Positions 17,187 to 26,749 of a DNA stretch of 64,000 bases are shown one piece after another. This DNA comes from Streptomyces sp. SLBN-31 (lineage in GTDB: Bacteria > Actinomycetota > Actinomycetes > Streptomycetales > Streptomycetaceae), in contig NZ_VFNC01000001.1 in assembly GCF_006715395.1 (NCBI RefSeq), positions 2,356,001 to 2,420,000 of the forward strand. Direction: 5' to 3'. The stretch's first letter is position 1, and each line of letters opens with the position of its first letter. Under the pieces are notes generated by a model that saw only the letters and a program-made list of their open reading frames with translations, searched no databases and was not told the DNA's origin. Position numbers and translations under genes: made by a program.

Positions 17187-18815
17187 ATGGGATACCGTCC
17201 CGCCCTCGCCGTCCTGGACATCCTGCGCGACGAGGGCGTGGACCGCGTCTTCGGCAACCCCGGCACCACCGAACTCCCCTTCCTGGCGGCCCTCTCGGAC
17301 ACGCCCGGCGCCCCCGAGTACGTGTTCGGCGTCCACGAGGGCTCCGTCGTCGCCATGGCCGACGGCTACGCCCGCGGCACCGGCCGCCCGGCCTTCGTCA
17401 GCCTGCACATCGCCGCCGGCCTCGCCAACGGCCTCATCGGCCTGCTCAACGCCCGCCGCTCCCGCACCCCGCTCGTGGTGACGGCCGGTCAGCAGGACCG
17501 CCGCCACCTCCAGCAGGACCCCATGCTCTCCGGCGACCTCATCGGCATCGCCACCCCCGCGGTGAAGGCGGCATACGACATCCAGCACGCCCACGACCTG
17601 CCGCTCGCCCTGCGTCGCGCCTTCGCCCTGGCCGTACGCCCGCCCGCCGGGCCGGTGTTCCTGTCCGTCCCCACCGACCTGCTCACCGAGGACACCGAGG
17701 TCGACATCCCGGCCCGCACCCCAGTGCCGCCCGCGGGACCCGCTGCAGGCCTCGAACACGCCGCCTCCCTGCTCGGCGCCGCCGACCGCCCGGCGATCGT
17801 CGCCGGGGACGGCGTGGGCCGCGAGGACGCCCTGGCCGCACTGGTGCGCACGGCGGAGGCCTGCGGGGCGGTCGTCCACCACCAGCCCATGGCGGACTGC
17901 CTGGACTTCCCCACCACGCACCCCCTGTACGCCGGGATGCTGCCGCCCCGTCACGACGCCGTCCGCGTCGCTCTGGCCGGGTACGACACCGTCCTGATCG
18001 TCGGGGCGCACGCCTTCACCCCCCACGCCTACACGCCCGGACCCCCGCTGCCGCCCGGCCTCCAGGTCGTCCAGCTCGACTCCGACCCGCACGAGATCGG
18101 CCGCAACTTCCCCGCGGCGACCGGCCTGGTGGGCGCGCTCGCCCCCTCCCTGGACCGGCTCTCGGAACTCCTGCGGGACCACGTGCCCGCACACACCGCC
18201 AAGTCCCGCATGCTGCGTGCCGGCGAGCGTCACGCCGCCGAGCGCGACCGCGACGACTCCGCCGCCCGCGCCGCCTACTCCCCGGCCCCGCTCGCCCCCT
18301 GGGCCGCCGCCCACGCCGTCGCCCGCGGCCTGCCCCCGGACGCCGTGGTCGTCGAAGAGGCCATCACCGTCGGCCTGTTGCTCCGCCGCCTCGTGCGCCT
18401 CGACCGCCCCGGCAGCTACACCCACACCGTCGGCGGCGGCCTCGGCTGGGGCATCGGCGCCGCAGTCGGCCGCGCCCTCGCCGAACCGGGCCGCCCGGTG
18501 GTCGCCGTCCTCGGCGACGGCTCCACCCTGTTCGGCCTCCAGGGCCTGTGGAGCGCCGCCCGGCAGAACACGCCCGTCCTGTTCGTGGTGATGGGCAACG
18601 GCGCCTACCGGACCGTGCAGGAGACGTACCAGGCGATGGGCGGCCAGGGCGTCTGCCCCGGCACGGAACTGGGGGAGCTGGACTTCACGCAGGCGGCACG
18701 CTTCTTCGGGGTGGACGCGGTACGGGCCGAGAGCGCCGACCAGCTGCGTGAACTGGTGGCGCGGGCCGGGGAACTGACCGGGCCGCTGCTGGTCGACGTA
18801 CCGCTGCGTTCGTGA
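17187..18815 (+). CDS. mdlC: Benzoylformate decarboxylase-like ThDP enzyme
   Basis: A 542-residue thiamine-diphosphate enzyme. The N-terminal catalytic Glu is in VHEGSVV, and the ThDP/Mg motif is LGDGSTLFGLQGLWSAARQN in the C-terminal domain. Active-site equivalents of benzoylformate decarboxylase are visible: GNPGTTELPFL (Thr where the reference has Ser), SLHIAAGLANGLIGL (His 70 type) and HAYTPG (His 281 type). It would decarboxylate an aromatic 2-oxo acid to an aldehyde. No mandelate dehydrogenase or aldehyde dehydrogenase gene is nearby, so the physiological substrate is open. The ATG at 17187 follows GGAGGAG. Confidence 0.85.
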   Translation: MGYRPALAVLDILRDEGVDRVFGNPGTTELPFLAALSDTPGAPEYVFGVHEGSVVAMADGYARGTGRPAFVSLHIAAGLANGLIGLLNARRSRTPLVVTAGQQDRRHLQQDPMLSGDLIGIATPAVKAAYDIQHAHDLPLALRRAFALAVRPPAGPVFLSVPTDLLTEDTEVDIPARTPVPPAGPAAGLEHAASLLGAADRPAIVAGDGVGREDALAALVRTAEACGAVVHHQPMADCLDFPTTHPLYAGMLPPRHDAVRVALAGYDTVLIVGAHAFTPHAYTPGPPLPPGLQVVQLDSDPHEIGRNFPAATGLVGALAPSLDRLSELLRDHVPAHTAKSRMLRAGERHAAERDRDDSAARAAYSPAPLAPWAAAHAVARGLPPDAVVVEEAITVGLLLRRLVRLDRPGSYTHTVGGGLGWGIGAAVGRALAEPGRPVVAVLGDGSTLFGLQGLWSAARQNTPVLFVVMGNGAYRTVQETYQAMGGQGVCPGTELGELDFTQAARFFGVDAVRAESADQLRELVARAGELTGPLLVDVPLRS

Positions 18816-18820
18816 ACGGG

Positions 18821-18853
18821 GGCCGAGCCGGCCCCGGCGAGGGCCGGTCGGCC
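18821..18853 (+). terminator. Terminator-like hairpin
   Basis: GGCCGA-g-CCGGCCC (18821-18834) pairs with GGGCCGG-TCGGCC (18841-18853), with one bulged base and a 6-nt loop, starting 5 nt after the decarboxylase stop codon. Confidence 0.75.
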
Positions 18854-18921
18854 CATGGCAGCGCACCGGGACCGCGCCCACGCTGACGGCACATCAACTG
18901 ACAGCCGACCGGGAGGCCGTC

Positions 18922-20256
18922 ATGCCACGTCAGCGCACCACCCCACGAAGACTGCTCGTCCTGTCGTCCGCCTGCGTCCTGACCGCGGCGGCCGCCCTGG
19001 CCCTCGCCCCCGCCGCCACCGCCGAACCGGCCACCTCCGTCGCCTACCCCTCCGGTGCGAGCGCGACCCGCTACTCGGGACTCGCCTTCGACACCTGTAC
19101 GGCACCGCCGCTCGCGTCCGTACAGGCCTGGAGCGCCTCCCCGTACCGCGCCCTCGGCGTCTACGTCTCCGGCGTCAACCGCACCTGCGCCCAGCCGCAG
19201 TTGACCGCCTCCTGGGTGGCCTCGGTGTCCCAGCTGAAATGGCGTCTGCTGCCCATCCACAAGGGCCTGCAACCGCCCTGCGGAGCCCGCCCGACCGACG
19301 CCAAGATCAGCACGACGCCCGCCACCGCCCGCTCGCAGGGCACCGCTGCCGCCACCGAGGCGGTCACCGCGGCGAAGGCACTCGGCATGCGGCCGGGCAG
19401 CGCCCTCTACAACGACATCGAGAACTACAGCCAGACGGACACCACGTGCCGCACGGCCGTGCTGTCCTACCTCTCCGCCTGGACGAAGGAACTGCACCGC
19501 GTCGGCTGGGTCTCCGGCGTCTACATGAACCTCAACCTCGGCGCGGGGCAACTCGCCGCCGCCTACACGTCCACCAGCTACGCGCGCCCGGACGCGCTGT
19601 GGATCGCGCGCTACGACGGGGTCGACTCCCTCAAGGGCTGGAGTGGCGTCACCGACTCCAAGTGGGCCGTCCACCAGCGCGCCAAGCAGTTCCGCGGCGG
19701 CCACGACGAGACCTACGGCGGCGTCACCCTCAACATTGACACCGACCGCCTCGACGCTCCCGTCGCCACGGTCGCCCACCCCTACAAGGTGACCAGCACG
19801 ACCGCCCTCAACGCCCGCACCGGCCCCTCGACGAGCTACCCCGTCGCCGCGACCTACGCCCCCGGCACCACCCTGGACGTCGTCTGCCAGGCCCCCGGCG
19901 CCAAGGTCGCCACCACGTCCGTGTGGGACAAACTCACCAACGGCGCCTACGTCTCCGACCACTACGTCAGCACCCCGTCCGACACCGGATACAGCTCCCC
20001 GCTGCCCCGCTGCACCTATCCCTACCAGGTCACCGCCACGAACGGCCTGACCGAACGCAGCGGCCCCGGCTCCGGCTACAGCGCCGTCGGCACCTCACCG
20101 AACGGCGCGCTCGCCTGGGTCACCTGCCAGCGGACCGGGACGACGGTCGGCACGACGAAGATCTGGGACCGCCTCGACAACGGCCACTACGTCTCCGACC
20201 ACTACGTCGCGACCCCCAGCACCACGACGTACAGCAAGCCGATCCCGCGTTGCTGA
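18922..20256 (+). CDS. Secreted DUF1906 glycoside hydrolase-like protein with two SH3-type repeats
   Basis: A 444-residue exported protein. A signal peptide (RRLLVLSSACVLTAAAALALAPAATA-EP) precedes a DUF1906/Rv2525c-like TIM-barrel domain (about residues 45-280) with a possible acidic catalytic site in YNDIENY. Two C-terminal bacterial SH3-like repeats follow, each of about 75 residues and each ending YVSDHYV-tail-PRC. SH3 repeats usually bind peptidoglycan, so a cell-wall hydrolase or wall-associated role is inferred. The ATG at 18922 has GGGAGG 5 nt upstream. Cysteines near each repeat end suggest disulphides. Confidence 0.87.
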   Translation: MPRQRTTPRRLLVLSSACVLTAAAALALAPAATAEPATSVAYPSGASATRYSGLAFDTCTAPPLASVQAWSASPYRALGVYVSGVNRTCAQPQLTASWVASVSQLKWRLLPIHKGLQPPCGARPTDAKISTTPATARSQGTAAATEAVTAAKALGMRPGSALYNDIENYSQTDTTCRTAVLSYLSAWTKELHRVGWVSGVYMNLNLGAGQLAAAYTSTSYARPDALWIARYDGVDSLKGWSGVTDSKWAVHQRAKQFRGGHDETYGGVTLNIDTDRLDAPVATVAHPYKVTSTTALNARTGPSTSYPVAATYAPGTTLDVVCQAPGAKVATTSVWDKLTNGAYVSDHYVSTPSDTGYSSPLPRCTYPYQVTATNGLTERSGPGSGYSAVGTSPNGALAWVTCQRTGTTVGTTKIWDRLDNGHYVSDHYVATPSTTTYSKPIPRC

Positions 20257-20266
20257 CCCCCGGGTG

Positions 20267-20992
20267 TCAGGCGGGACGGCCCTCCTCGGGGGCCGCCAGC
20301 CACTGGTGCACCTCTTCCTTCAACGACCGCTGGAACGTGGTCAGCAGCGCCTGCACCACGATGGGCTGCATGTGCGCGGACAGGGACTTCACGTCCTCCT
20401 CGGCCCGCTCGGACACCTCGCTGCGGAACAGCCGCGACAACTCGCGGGCCGCCGCCCGGGAGTGCTCGATCATCACCTCGCGCGCCGCGAGGATCGCCTC
20501 CTGGGACAGCGGTACGTCGAGCAGCTGCACGGACAGCCGGAGCAGCCCCGAGTCCACCCGGAAGGCGTCCCCCTCGGGCCGCACGACGCCCATCGCGGTC
20601 AGCCGCTCGACGTCCTCCTCGCTCAGCGCCCGCCCCGCCCGGCGCCGCAGCTCCTCGGGGGCCACCGTCTCCACGGTGTCCGGCGCCCAGGAGGCCACCA
20701 CGGCCCGGTGGATCGCCAGGTCGTGGTGGCTCAGGTCCGCCGGCAGTTGCTCCATGTAGCGCTCGATCGCCGCCAGCGTCATGCCCTGGTGCTGCAGCTC
20801 CTCGATCAGGTTCAGCCGGGCCAGGTGCCCGGGTCCGTAGTGGCCGACCCGGCGCGGACCGATCACCGGCGGCGGGATGAGCCCTTTCGTGCCGTAGAAC
20901 CGGACCGTGCGGACCGTGATGCCGGCCCGCGCGGCCAGCTCGTCGATCGTGAGCGTCGGCTCCCCGGTGGCCCTGTGGGTGTCGGTCGTCAT
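20267..20992 (-). CDS. MerR-family transcriptional regulator
   Basis: A 241-residue protein with an N-terminal MerR winged helix (TIDELAARAGITVRTVRFYGTKGLIPPP, residues about 13-40) followed by a coiled-coil helix and a long helical C-terminal domain (about residues 90-241) without the Cys residues of metal sensors. The effector is unknown. The start ATG at 20992 is apparently leaderless: GATACT lies 9 nt upstream with a TTCGCA -35. The promoter overlaps a dyad (AGTA...CTG/CAG...TACT, about 21000-21022), suggesting autoregulation. It is divergent from a PfkB kinase gene, the obvious candidate target. Confidence 0.88.
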   Translation of the reverse strand: MTTDTHRATGEPTLTIDELAARAGITVRTVRFYGTKGLIPPPVIGPRRVGHYGPGHLARLNLIEELQHQGMTLAAIERYMEQLPADLSHHDLAIHRAVVASWAPDTVETVAPEELRRRAGRALSEEDVERLTAMGVVRPEGDAFRVDSGLLRLSVQLLDVPLSQEAILAAREVMIEHSRAAARELSRLFRSEVSERAEEDVKSLSAHMQPIVVQALLTTFQRSLKEEVHQWLAAPEEGRPA

Positions 20993-21142
20993 GTGCAGCA
21001 GTATCGCTGTCACACCAGTACTGCGAAACCTCGACAGGAACTGCGCGACCGGCCCCCTCCGAACGGCAGCGGAGGTCCGGCCGGAGGGTCCACCGCGAGG
21101 GGTAGTGTCGACGTCGCTGTCCACGACCATGGGAGGCGGAAC

Positions 21143-22045
21143 GTGAGGCGCGAGAACGACGTGCTCGTGTTGGGTGGGGCCGGTGTGGACACCATCGTGT
21201 ACGTGCCGGAGCTGCCGCTGCCGTACGCGGACAGCTACCTGATCGAGCGGGGCATCCGCACCCGCGCCGGGCAGACCGGCGACTTCGTCGCGCTCGGGCT
21301 CGCCGCGCTGGGCCTGCGCGTGCACCACCTCGACATGCTCGGCGACGACCCCGAGGGCGACCTGGTCCGTGCCCTGCACGAGGAGCACGGCATCCCGCTG
21401 ACGGCGGTCCCGCAGCCCGCCGGGACGAAGCGCGCCGTCAACCTCGTCGGCCCCGACGGCCGCCGGCTGTCCCTGTACGACTCCAGCCGCACCCGGAGCA
21501 CGGACCGCCTCCCCGAGGACCTGGTCCGCGAGCTGGCCGCGGCGAGCCGGCACGCGCACGTGTCCATCACCCAGCCGTGCGCCGAGGCCCTGCCCGTGCT
21601 GCGCGAGACCGGCGTGACCCTCTCCACCGACCTGCACGACTGGGACGGCGAGAACCCGTACCACCAGGCGTTCGCCGACGCCGCCGACATCGTCTTCCTC
21701 TCCGCCGCCGCCCTCACCGACCCGGAGCGGACGATGCGGGGGATCACCGAGCGGGGCCGTGCCGAGGTGGTCGTGGCGATGGCCGGGGCGAAGGGCGCGT
21801 ACCTGCTCGCCGACGACGAGCTCACCCATGTACCGCCCGTGGCGCCGCCCTCGCCGGTGGTCGACTCCAACGGCGCGGGCGACGCCTTCGTCTCCGCCTT
21901 CCTCCACGGCTGGCTCAACCGCGAGACCCCCCGGCGCTGCGCCCTGTACGGCGCCGTCGCGGGCGCCCACGCCTGCACGGTCCCCTCGACGCGGACGGAG
22001 CCGATCGGCCGGGAGGAACTGCTCGCCAGGGCCGCCGAGCTGTAG
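21143..22045 (+). CDS. PfkB-family carbohydrate/nucleoside kinase
   Basis: A 300-residue ribokinase-fold kinase. The N-terminal VLVLGGAGVDTIVYVPELP strand-loop, the GIRTRAGQTGDFVALGLAALG substrate region and the C-terminal anion-hole signature DSNGAGDAF (around residue 240, catalytic Asp) are all present. The phosphorylated sugar or nucleoside cannot be specified. The GTG at 21143 has GGGAGG 7 nt upstream. It is divergent from the MerR regulator gene. Confidence 0.88.
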   Translation: MRRENDVLVLGGAGVDTIVYVPELPLPYADSYLIERGIRTRAGQTGDFVALGLAALGLRVHHLDMLGDDPEGDLVRALHEEHGIPLTAVPQPAGTKRAVNLVGPDGRRLSLYDSSRTRSTDRLPEDLVRELAAASRHAHVSITQPCAEALPVLRETGVTLSTDLHDWDGENPYHQAFADAADIVFLSAAALTDPERTMRGITERGRAEVVVAMAGAKGAYLLADDELTHVPPVAPPSPVVDSNGAGDAFVSAFLHGWLNRETPRRCALYGAVAGAHACTVPSTRTEPIGREELLARAAEL

Positions 22046-22059
22046 GAGGCGGGTGCGGC

Positions 22060-23547
22060 TCAGTGCACGTCGTTCGTCGCGGCGATCCTCTTCCACGACT
22101 TCGGCCGCGCGACCGCACCCGCCTTCCCGGCGATGGACGCACCCCTCGCGGCGGGCGCCGCGGGCTTCACCGGCTGGAACAGCCACGTGTCGAACAGCGC
22201 CGACAACGACTTCCCGGAGACCCGTTCGGCGTACGCCCGGAAGTCGGCGACCGAGGCGTTGCCGTACGCGTGCTCCTGCGGCCAGCCCTTCAGAATGGCG
22301 AAGAACGCATCGTCGCCGATCTCGTTGCGCAGCGCCTGGATCGCCAGCGCCCCCCGGTCGTAGACGGCGATGTCGAACTGGTCGTCCGGCCCGGGATCGC
22401 CCGGCTTCACCGTCCAGAACGCGTCGTCGGCCGGATGCGAGGCGTAGACGTAGTCGGCGAGCTCCTGCGTCGTGCCCTCGCCCTCGTGCTCGGACCACAG
22501 CCACTGCGCGTACCGCGCGAAGCCCTCGTTGATCCAGATGTCCTTCCAGCCCTTGAGCGACACACTGTCGCCGTACCACTGGTGGGCCAGCTCATGGACG
22601 ACCACGGACGTGTTGGAGCCGTTCGCGAACTGCTTCGGGCTGTAGTACACGCGGGTCTGCGTCTCCAGCGCGTACCCGGTGGTGGTGTTGGGCACGTACC
22701 CGCCGGCCGAGGCGAAAGGGTACGGCCCGAAGTAGCCGCTGAGCCAGTCCACGAGCTCACCGGTGCGCTCCACGCTCGCCCGCGCGGCCCCGTCGTTGTC
22801 GCCGAGGTCCTTGCTGTAGGCGTTGACCACCGGTACGCCGCCCTCCGACGTGCCGGTGGTGATGTCGAACTTCCCGACGGCCAGCGTGGTCAGATAGGTC
22901 GCCTGCGGCTTGTTCTCCCGCCAGTTGTACCGGGTCCAGCCCAGCTTCGAACTCGTCGACTGCAGCGTGCCGTTGGAGATCGCCTGGGTTCCGTCCGGCA
23001 CGGCCACCGACACGTCGTAGGTCGCCTTGTCGAGCGGATGGTCGTTGCTCGGGTACCACCACCAGGCCGCCTCGGGCTCGTCGGCCGCGACCGCCCCGTC
23101 CGGGGTGCGGTGCCAGGTGCTGAAGCCGTACGCGCTCTTCGTGGACGGCACCCCGCTGTAGCGGACCACCACGGTGACCGGCGTGCCCTTGGGCAACGGC
23201 GTCTTCGGCGTGATCACCAGCTCGTGCTGGCCGGAGGTGGTGAAGGAGGCCGCCGCGCCGTTGACCCGGACCTCGCTCACGTCCAGCAGGAAGTCCAGGT
23301 CGAAGCTCGACAGGTCCTGTGTCGTCCTCGCCAGGATCGTCGCCGTGCCCTCCAACTCGTCGGTCGTGGGCTGGTACTTCAGCCGCAGGTCGTAGTGGGA
23401 GACGTCGTAGCCGCCGTTGCCGTAGTACGGGTAGTAGGGGTCGCCGATACCCGGAGCGCCGGGGGAGAAGCTCGCCGCCGATGCCGGGATCGCCAGCAAC
23501 AGGGAGGCCGCGGCGAGTGCGCCCGGCGCCAGGATTCTGGGGTGCAC
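22060..23547 (-). CDS. Secreted M1-family zinc metallopeptidase
   Basis: A 495-residue exported aminopeptidase-type protein. A signal peptide (VHPRILAPGALAAASLLLAIPASAAS) precedes a beta-rich domain with a GYALETQ exopeptidase-like motif and the thermolysin-like zinc site HELAHQW, with the third ligand Glu in INEGFARY 18 residues later. It is shorter than cytosolic M1 enzymes and lacks the large C-terminal domain, as in other secreted actinobacterial members. The GTG at 23547 has GGAG 6 nt upstream; the frame could extend to a TTG at 23559, but that overlaps this ribosome-binding site. It is divergent from another secreted peptidase gene. Confidence 0.9.
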   Translation of the reverse strand: MHPRILAPGALAAASLLLAIPASAASFSPGAPGIGDPYYPYYGNGGYDVSHYDLRLKYQPTTDELEGTATILARTTQDLSSFDLDFLLDVSEVRVNGAAASFTTSGQHELVITPKTPLPKGTPVTVVVRYSGVPSTKSAYGFSTWHRTPDGAVAADEPEAAWWWYPSNDHPLDKATYDVSVAVPDGTQAISNGTLQSTSSKLGWTRYNWRENKPQATYLTTLAVGKFDITTGTSEGGVPVVNAYSKDLGDNDGAARASVERTGELVDWLSGYFGPYPFASAGGYVPNTTTGYALETQTRVYYSPKQFANGSNTSVVVHELAHQWYGDSVSLKGWKDIWINEGFARYAQWLWSEHEGEGTTQELADYVYASHPADDAFWTVKPGDPGPDDQFDIAVYDRGALAIQALRNEIGDDAFFAILKGWPQEHAYGNASVADFRAYAERVSGKSLSALFDTWLFQPVKPAAPAARGASIAGKAGAVARPKSWKRIAATNDVH

Positions 23548-23748
23548 GGAAGACTCCAAGTCGTAGGGGGGTGAAGTCTGTTCGAAGCCTATTCAGTCCC
23601 TGTGGCTTCGCATGTGTCCACAGCCTCCCCTGTCACACGATCGCCATTCGGCCTTCATGAACCGACCGGACCGTAGGCCCTCGCATGTCACCCCTGACGC
23701 CGACGCGCCTTCTTTTGCACGGCAGTTGACCGATGTAGCGTCCCGCGC

Positions 23749-25692
23749 ATGCCGAAACGCACGCGCTTCACGACCTGGAGACCCCTCGCGACGGTGGTCG
23801 TCGCCGTCCTCATGGCCGCCTTCCTCACCCCGGCGGTGGCCCACGGCGCCCCTCGCGAGAGCAGGCCCGTCTACTCGTACACGAATGCCGTCCGCGAGGC
23901 CGTCTGGGTGGACACCGGGCTCGACGGTGACGGCGACGGGAAGACCGACCGGGTCGCCGCCGACATCGTCCGCCCCCGCGAACCCGCCCGGCAGCACCGC
24001 AAGATCCCCGTCATCATGGACGCCAGCCCCTACTACTCATGCTGCGGCCGCGGCAACGAGAGCCAGAAGAAGACGTACGACGCCAATGGCCACGTCGTCC
24101 AGATGCCGCTGTTCTACGACAACTACTTCGTCCCGCGCGGCTACGCCTTCGTCGGCGTCGACCTCGCCGGCACCAACCGCTCCGACGGCTGCGTGGACGT
24201 CGGCGGCCGCTCCGACATCCAGTCCGCCAAGGCCGTGATCGACTGGCTGAACGGCCGCGCCAAGGCGTACACCACCCGGACCGGGAGCGTGCGCGCCAAG
24301 GCGGACTGGACCAACGGCAGAACCGGCATGATCGGCAAGAGCTGGGACGCCACCATCGCCAACGGCGTCGCCGCCACCGGCGTCAAGGGCCTGAGGACGA
24401 TCGTCCCGATCAGCGGCATCTCCTCCTGGTACGACTACTACTTCCAGCAGGGCGCGGACCTCTACGACTCCGGCCCGGACTGGCTGAGCGACTACGTCGA
24501 CAGCCCCGACGCCCGCGCCAGGTGCGCCGCCGTCCAGCAGAGGATCGCCGACGGCGCCCCGCGCACCGGCGACCGGACGCCGTTCTGGACCGAGCGCGAC
24601 TACGTCAAGGACGCCGCCAAGGTGCGGGCCAGCGTCTTCCTGGTGCACGGCATGCAGGACCTCAACGTCCGCACAAAGCACTTCGGCCAGTGGTGGGACG
24701 CCCTCGCCCGGCACGGTGTCGAGCGCAAGATCTGGCTCTCCCAGACCGGTCACGTCGACCCCTTCGACTACCGGCGCGGCGCCTGGGTCGACACCCTGCA
24801 CCGCTGGTTCGACCACGAACTCCTCGGCTACGGCAACGGCGTCGACCGCGAACCCATGGCCGACATCGAACGCCACCCCGACCAGTGGGTCACCTCCAAG
24901 GTCTGGCCGCCGCGGGGCACGGCCACCACAACCCTGCGCCCGGCCCCCGGCGCGCAGCACGGCGTCGGCACCCTCGGCCTCACCCCCGGCACCGGCACCG
25001 AGACCTTCACCGACGACCCGAGTCACAGCGAGACCGACTGGGCCGCGCACATCGACACGCCGACGTCCGACAAGGCCGGCTTCGTCACCCGGCCCCTCAC
25101 CCACGACCTGCGCCTGTCCGGCTCCTCGAAGGTGACCATCACCGCGACCCCGACCACCGCGACGGCCCACCTCTCCGCCGTCCTGGTCGACCTCGGCCCC
25201 GACACCATCCGCGACTACGCCGACGCCGCCGAGGGCATCACCACCCTCACGGACCGCAGCTGCTGGGGCGCGAGCACCCCGGGCGACAGCGCCTGCTTCA
25301 AGAACACCGCGGCGAAGACGGCCGACGTCGACCACACCGTGTTCAGCCGCGGCTGGGCCGACCTCGGCACCTACGCCTCTCCCGGCAAGGGCGTCCCGCT
25401 CACCCCGGGCAAGGCGTACACCATCACCGTCGACCTCGCGGCCACCGACCACGTCGTCCCGGCCGGCCACCGCCTCGCCCTGATCGTCGCGGGCACCGAC
25501 AAGGACCTCATCGACCCGCCCGCCGACAAGCCCACGCTCACCCTGGACCTGTCCCGCACCTCGGCCCGCGTCCCGCTCCTCGGCGGCACCCCGGCCTTCG
25601 CACGGGCGACCTCCGGTACGGCATCCGCGTCCCCGCAGGTCACCCGCCCGTCCGGCGTCGGCGACCCGAGCGGCGCGCAGCGCGTTCCCTGA
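23749..25692 (+). CDS. Secreted Xaa-Pro dipeptidyl-peptidase-like serine hydrolase
   Basis: A 647-residue exported protein of the CocE/PepX S15 family. A signal peptide (LATVVVAVLMAAFLTPAVAHGA) precedes an alpha/beta hydrolase domain with the nucleophile elbow GKSWDATIA (around residue 199), the acid/His region VHGMQDLNV and SQTGHVD, and a C-terminal jelly-roll domain (about 420-620). It probably releases N-terminal Xaa-Pro dipeptides or hydrolyses acyl esters outside the cell. The start ATG at 23749 is 7 nt after TAGCGT, suggesting leaderless expression. Confidence 0.88.
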   Translation: MPKRTRFTTWRPLATVVVAVLMAAFLTPAVAHGAPRESRPVYSYTNAVREAVWVDTGLDGDGDGKTDRVAADIVRPREPARQHRKIPVIMDASPYYSCCGRGNESQKKTYDANGHVVQMPLFYDNYFVPRGYAFVGVDLAGTNRSDGCVDVGGRSDIQSAKAVIDWLNGRAKAYTTRTGSVRAKADWTNGRTGMIGKSWDATIANGVAATGVKGLRTIVPISGISSWYDYYFQQGADLYDSGPDWLSDYVDSPDARARCAAVQQRIADGAPRTGDRTPFWTERDYVKDAAKVRASVFLVHGMQDLNVRTKHFGQWWDALARHGVERKIWLSQTGHVDPFDYRRGAWVDTLHRWFDHELLGYGNGVDREPMADIERHPDQWVTSKVWPPRGTATTTLRPAPGAQHGVGTLGLTPGTGTETFTDDPSHSETDWAAHIDTPTSDKAGFVTRPLTHDLRLSGSSKVTITATPTTATAHLSAVLVDLGPDTIRDYADAAEGITTLTDRSCWGASTPGDSACFKNTAAKTADVDHTVFSRGWADLGTYASPGKGVPLTPGKAYTITVDLAATDHVVPAGHRLALIVAGTDKDLIDPPADKPTLTLDLSRTSARVPLLGGTPAFARATSGTASASPQVTRPSGVGDPSGAQRVP

Positions 25693-25694
25693 GA

Positions 25695-25709
25695 CACCCG
25701 CCTCGGGTG
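25695..25709. terminator. Short hairpin between convergent genes
   Basis: CACCCG-cct-CGGGTG starts 3 nt after the peptidase stop codon and lies 17 nt before the convergent oxidase stop codon. It is small and could act in both directions. Confidence 0.4.
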
Positions 25710-25726
25710 ATCCCGCGACCCGCGAA

Positions 25727-26683
25727 TCAGGCGGCCGGGCCGACCAGCCCGGCCGCCTCCTCCGCACAGCCCCAGGCGACCGTCACGCCCGCTCCGCCGT
25801 GCCCGTAGTTGTGCACCAGCGCCCGCCCGTCCGGCAGCAGTTCGCGCTCCAGACGCACCGCGTCCCGGGCCGGCCGCAGCCCCACCCGGTGCGCCAGCAC
25901 CCGGGCGCCCGCGATCTCGGGCCGCAGCGCCGCACACCGTCGTACGATCGCCTCGGCCACAGCCGGATCGGGCTCCGTGGACCACACGTCCTCCTCGGCG
26001 GTCCCGCCCAGCACCAGCCGCCCGGGCTGCGGGAAGAAGTACGCCATCTCCCCGTCGGCGCCGGTGGAGACGAGCCAGGTGCGAATCCCCGGGTTCTCCA
26101 CCACGACCAACTGCCCGCGCACGGGACGTACCGCGGCGTCCGGCACCAGCTCCCGCGCGCCCAGCCCGGTGCAGTTGACCACGACGGGCGCGTCCGCCTC
26201 CGCGAGGCCGCCGACCGCCCGCTCCTCGACCACGCCCCCCGCCCGCACCAACCGCTGCCGCAGCCACGGCAGATGGGTGGCCATGTCGACCAGCGGCAGC
26301 CGCGCCCACAGCCCCGAGCCCGCGTACTCCTCGGCCGTGGACGCCCGCAGCCCCGGCAACCGGGCGGCCGCCCACGCCACCTCCTCGTCCAGGACGGTCT
26401 CGCCCATTACGCCTTCGACCATCCGTACGCCGGTCACCTCCGGCCGCGACGCGAGCTCCTCGTACACGTCCAGCGACCGCAGCGCCCATGCGCGCGCCGC
26501 CGCGGCCGGCCGGATGCGGTACGGCCACCACAGCGCGCCCGCGACCACCGAGGTGGTCCGCTCGACCGGATCCCGCGTCCACACCCGCACCCGCAGCCCG
26601 CGCTCGGCCAGGACGACGGCGGTCGAGAGTCCGATGACCCCGCCGCCCACCACCACGACATCGTTGTTCGATCCACTCTCCAC
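25727..26683 (-). CDS. FAD-dependent D-amino-acid oxidase-like enzyme
   Basis: A 318-residue flavoprotein of the DAO family. The N-terminal FAD fold is VVVVGGGVIGLSTAVVLAERG. Further DAAO hallmarks are TTSVVAGALWWPYR, VVNCTGLGARELVPD, RPVRGQLVVV and the C-terminal HNYGHGGAGVTVAWG, which matches the DAAO signature. It oxidatively deaminates D-amino acids or a related amine to the oxo acid, releasing H2O2. The GTG at 26683 is preceded at 6 nt by TACGGT, so the mRNA is probably leaderless. It shares a 66-bp divergent promoter region with the next gene. Confidence 0.88.
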   Translation of the reverse strand: MESGSNNDVVVVGGGVIGLSTAVVLAERGLRVRVWTRDPVERTTSVVAGALWWPYRIRPAAAARAWALRSLDVYEELASRPEVTGVRMVEGVMGETVLDEEVAWAAARLPGLRASTAEEYAGSGLWARLPLVDMATHLPWLRQRLVRAGGVVEERAVGGLAEADAPVVVNCTGLGARELVPDAAVRPVRGQLVVVENPGIRTWLVSTGADGEMAYFFPQPGRLVLGGTAEEDVWSTEPDPAVAEAIVRRCAALRPEIAGARVLAHRVGLRPARDAVRLERELLPDGRALVHNYGHGGAGVTVAWGCAEEAAGLVGPAA

Positions 26684-26749
26684 GCCCGGACCGTAGCGGA
26701 ATGTCCCATGGCGTGCGCAGACCGCCCCCACTGAGGGAATACTCACAGC

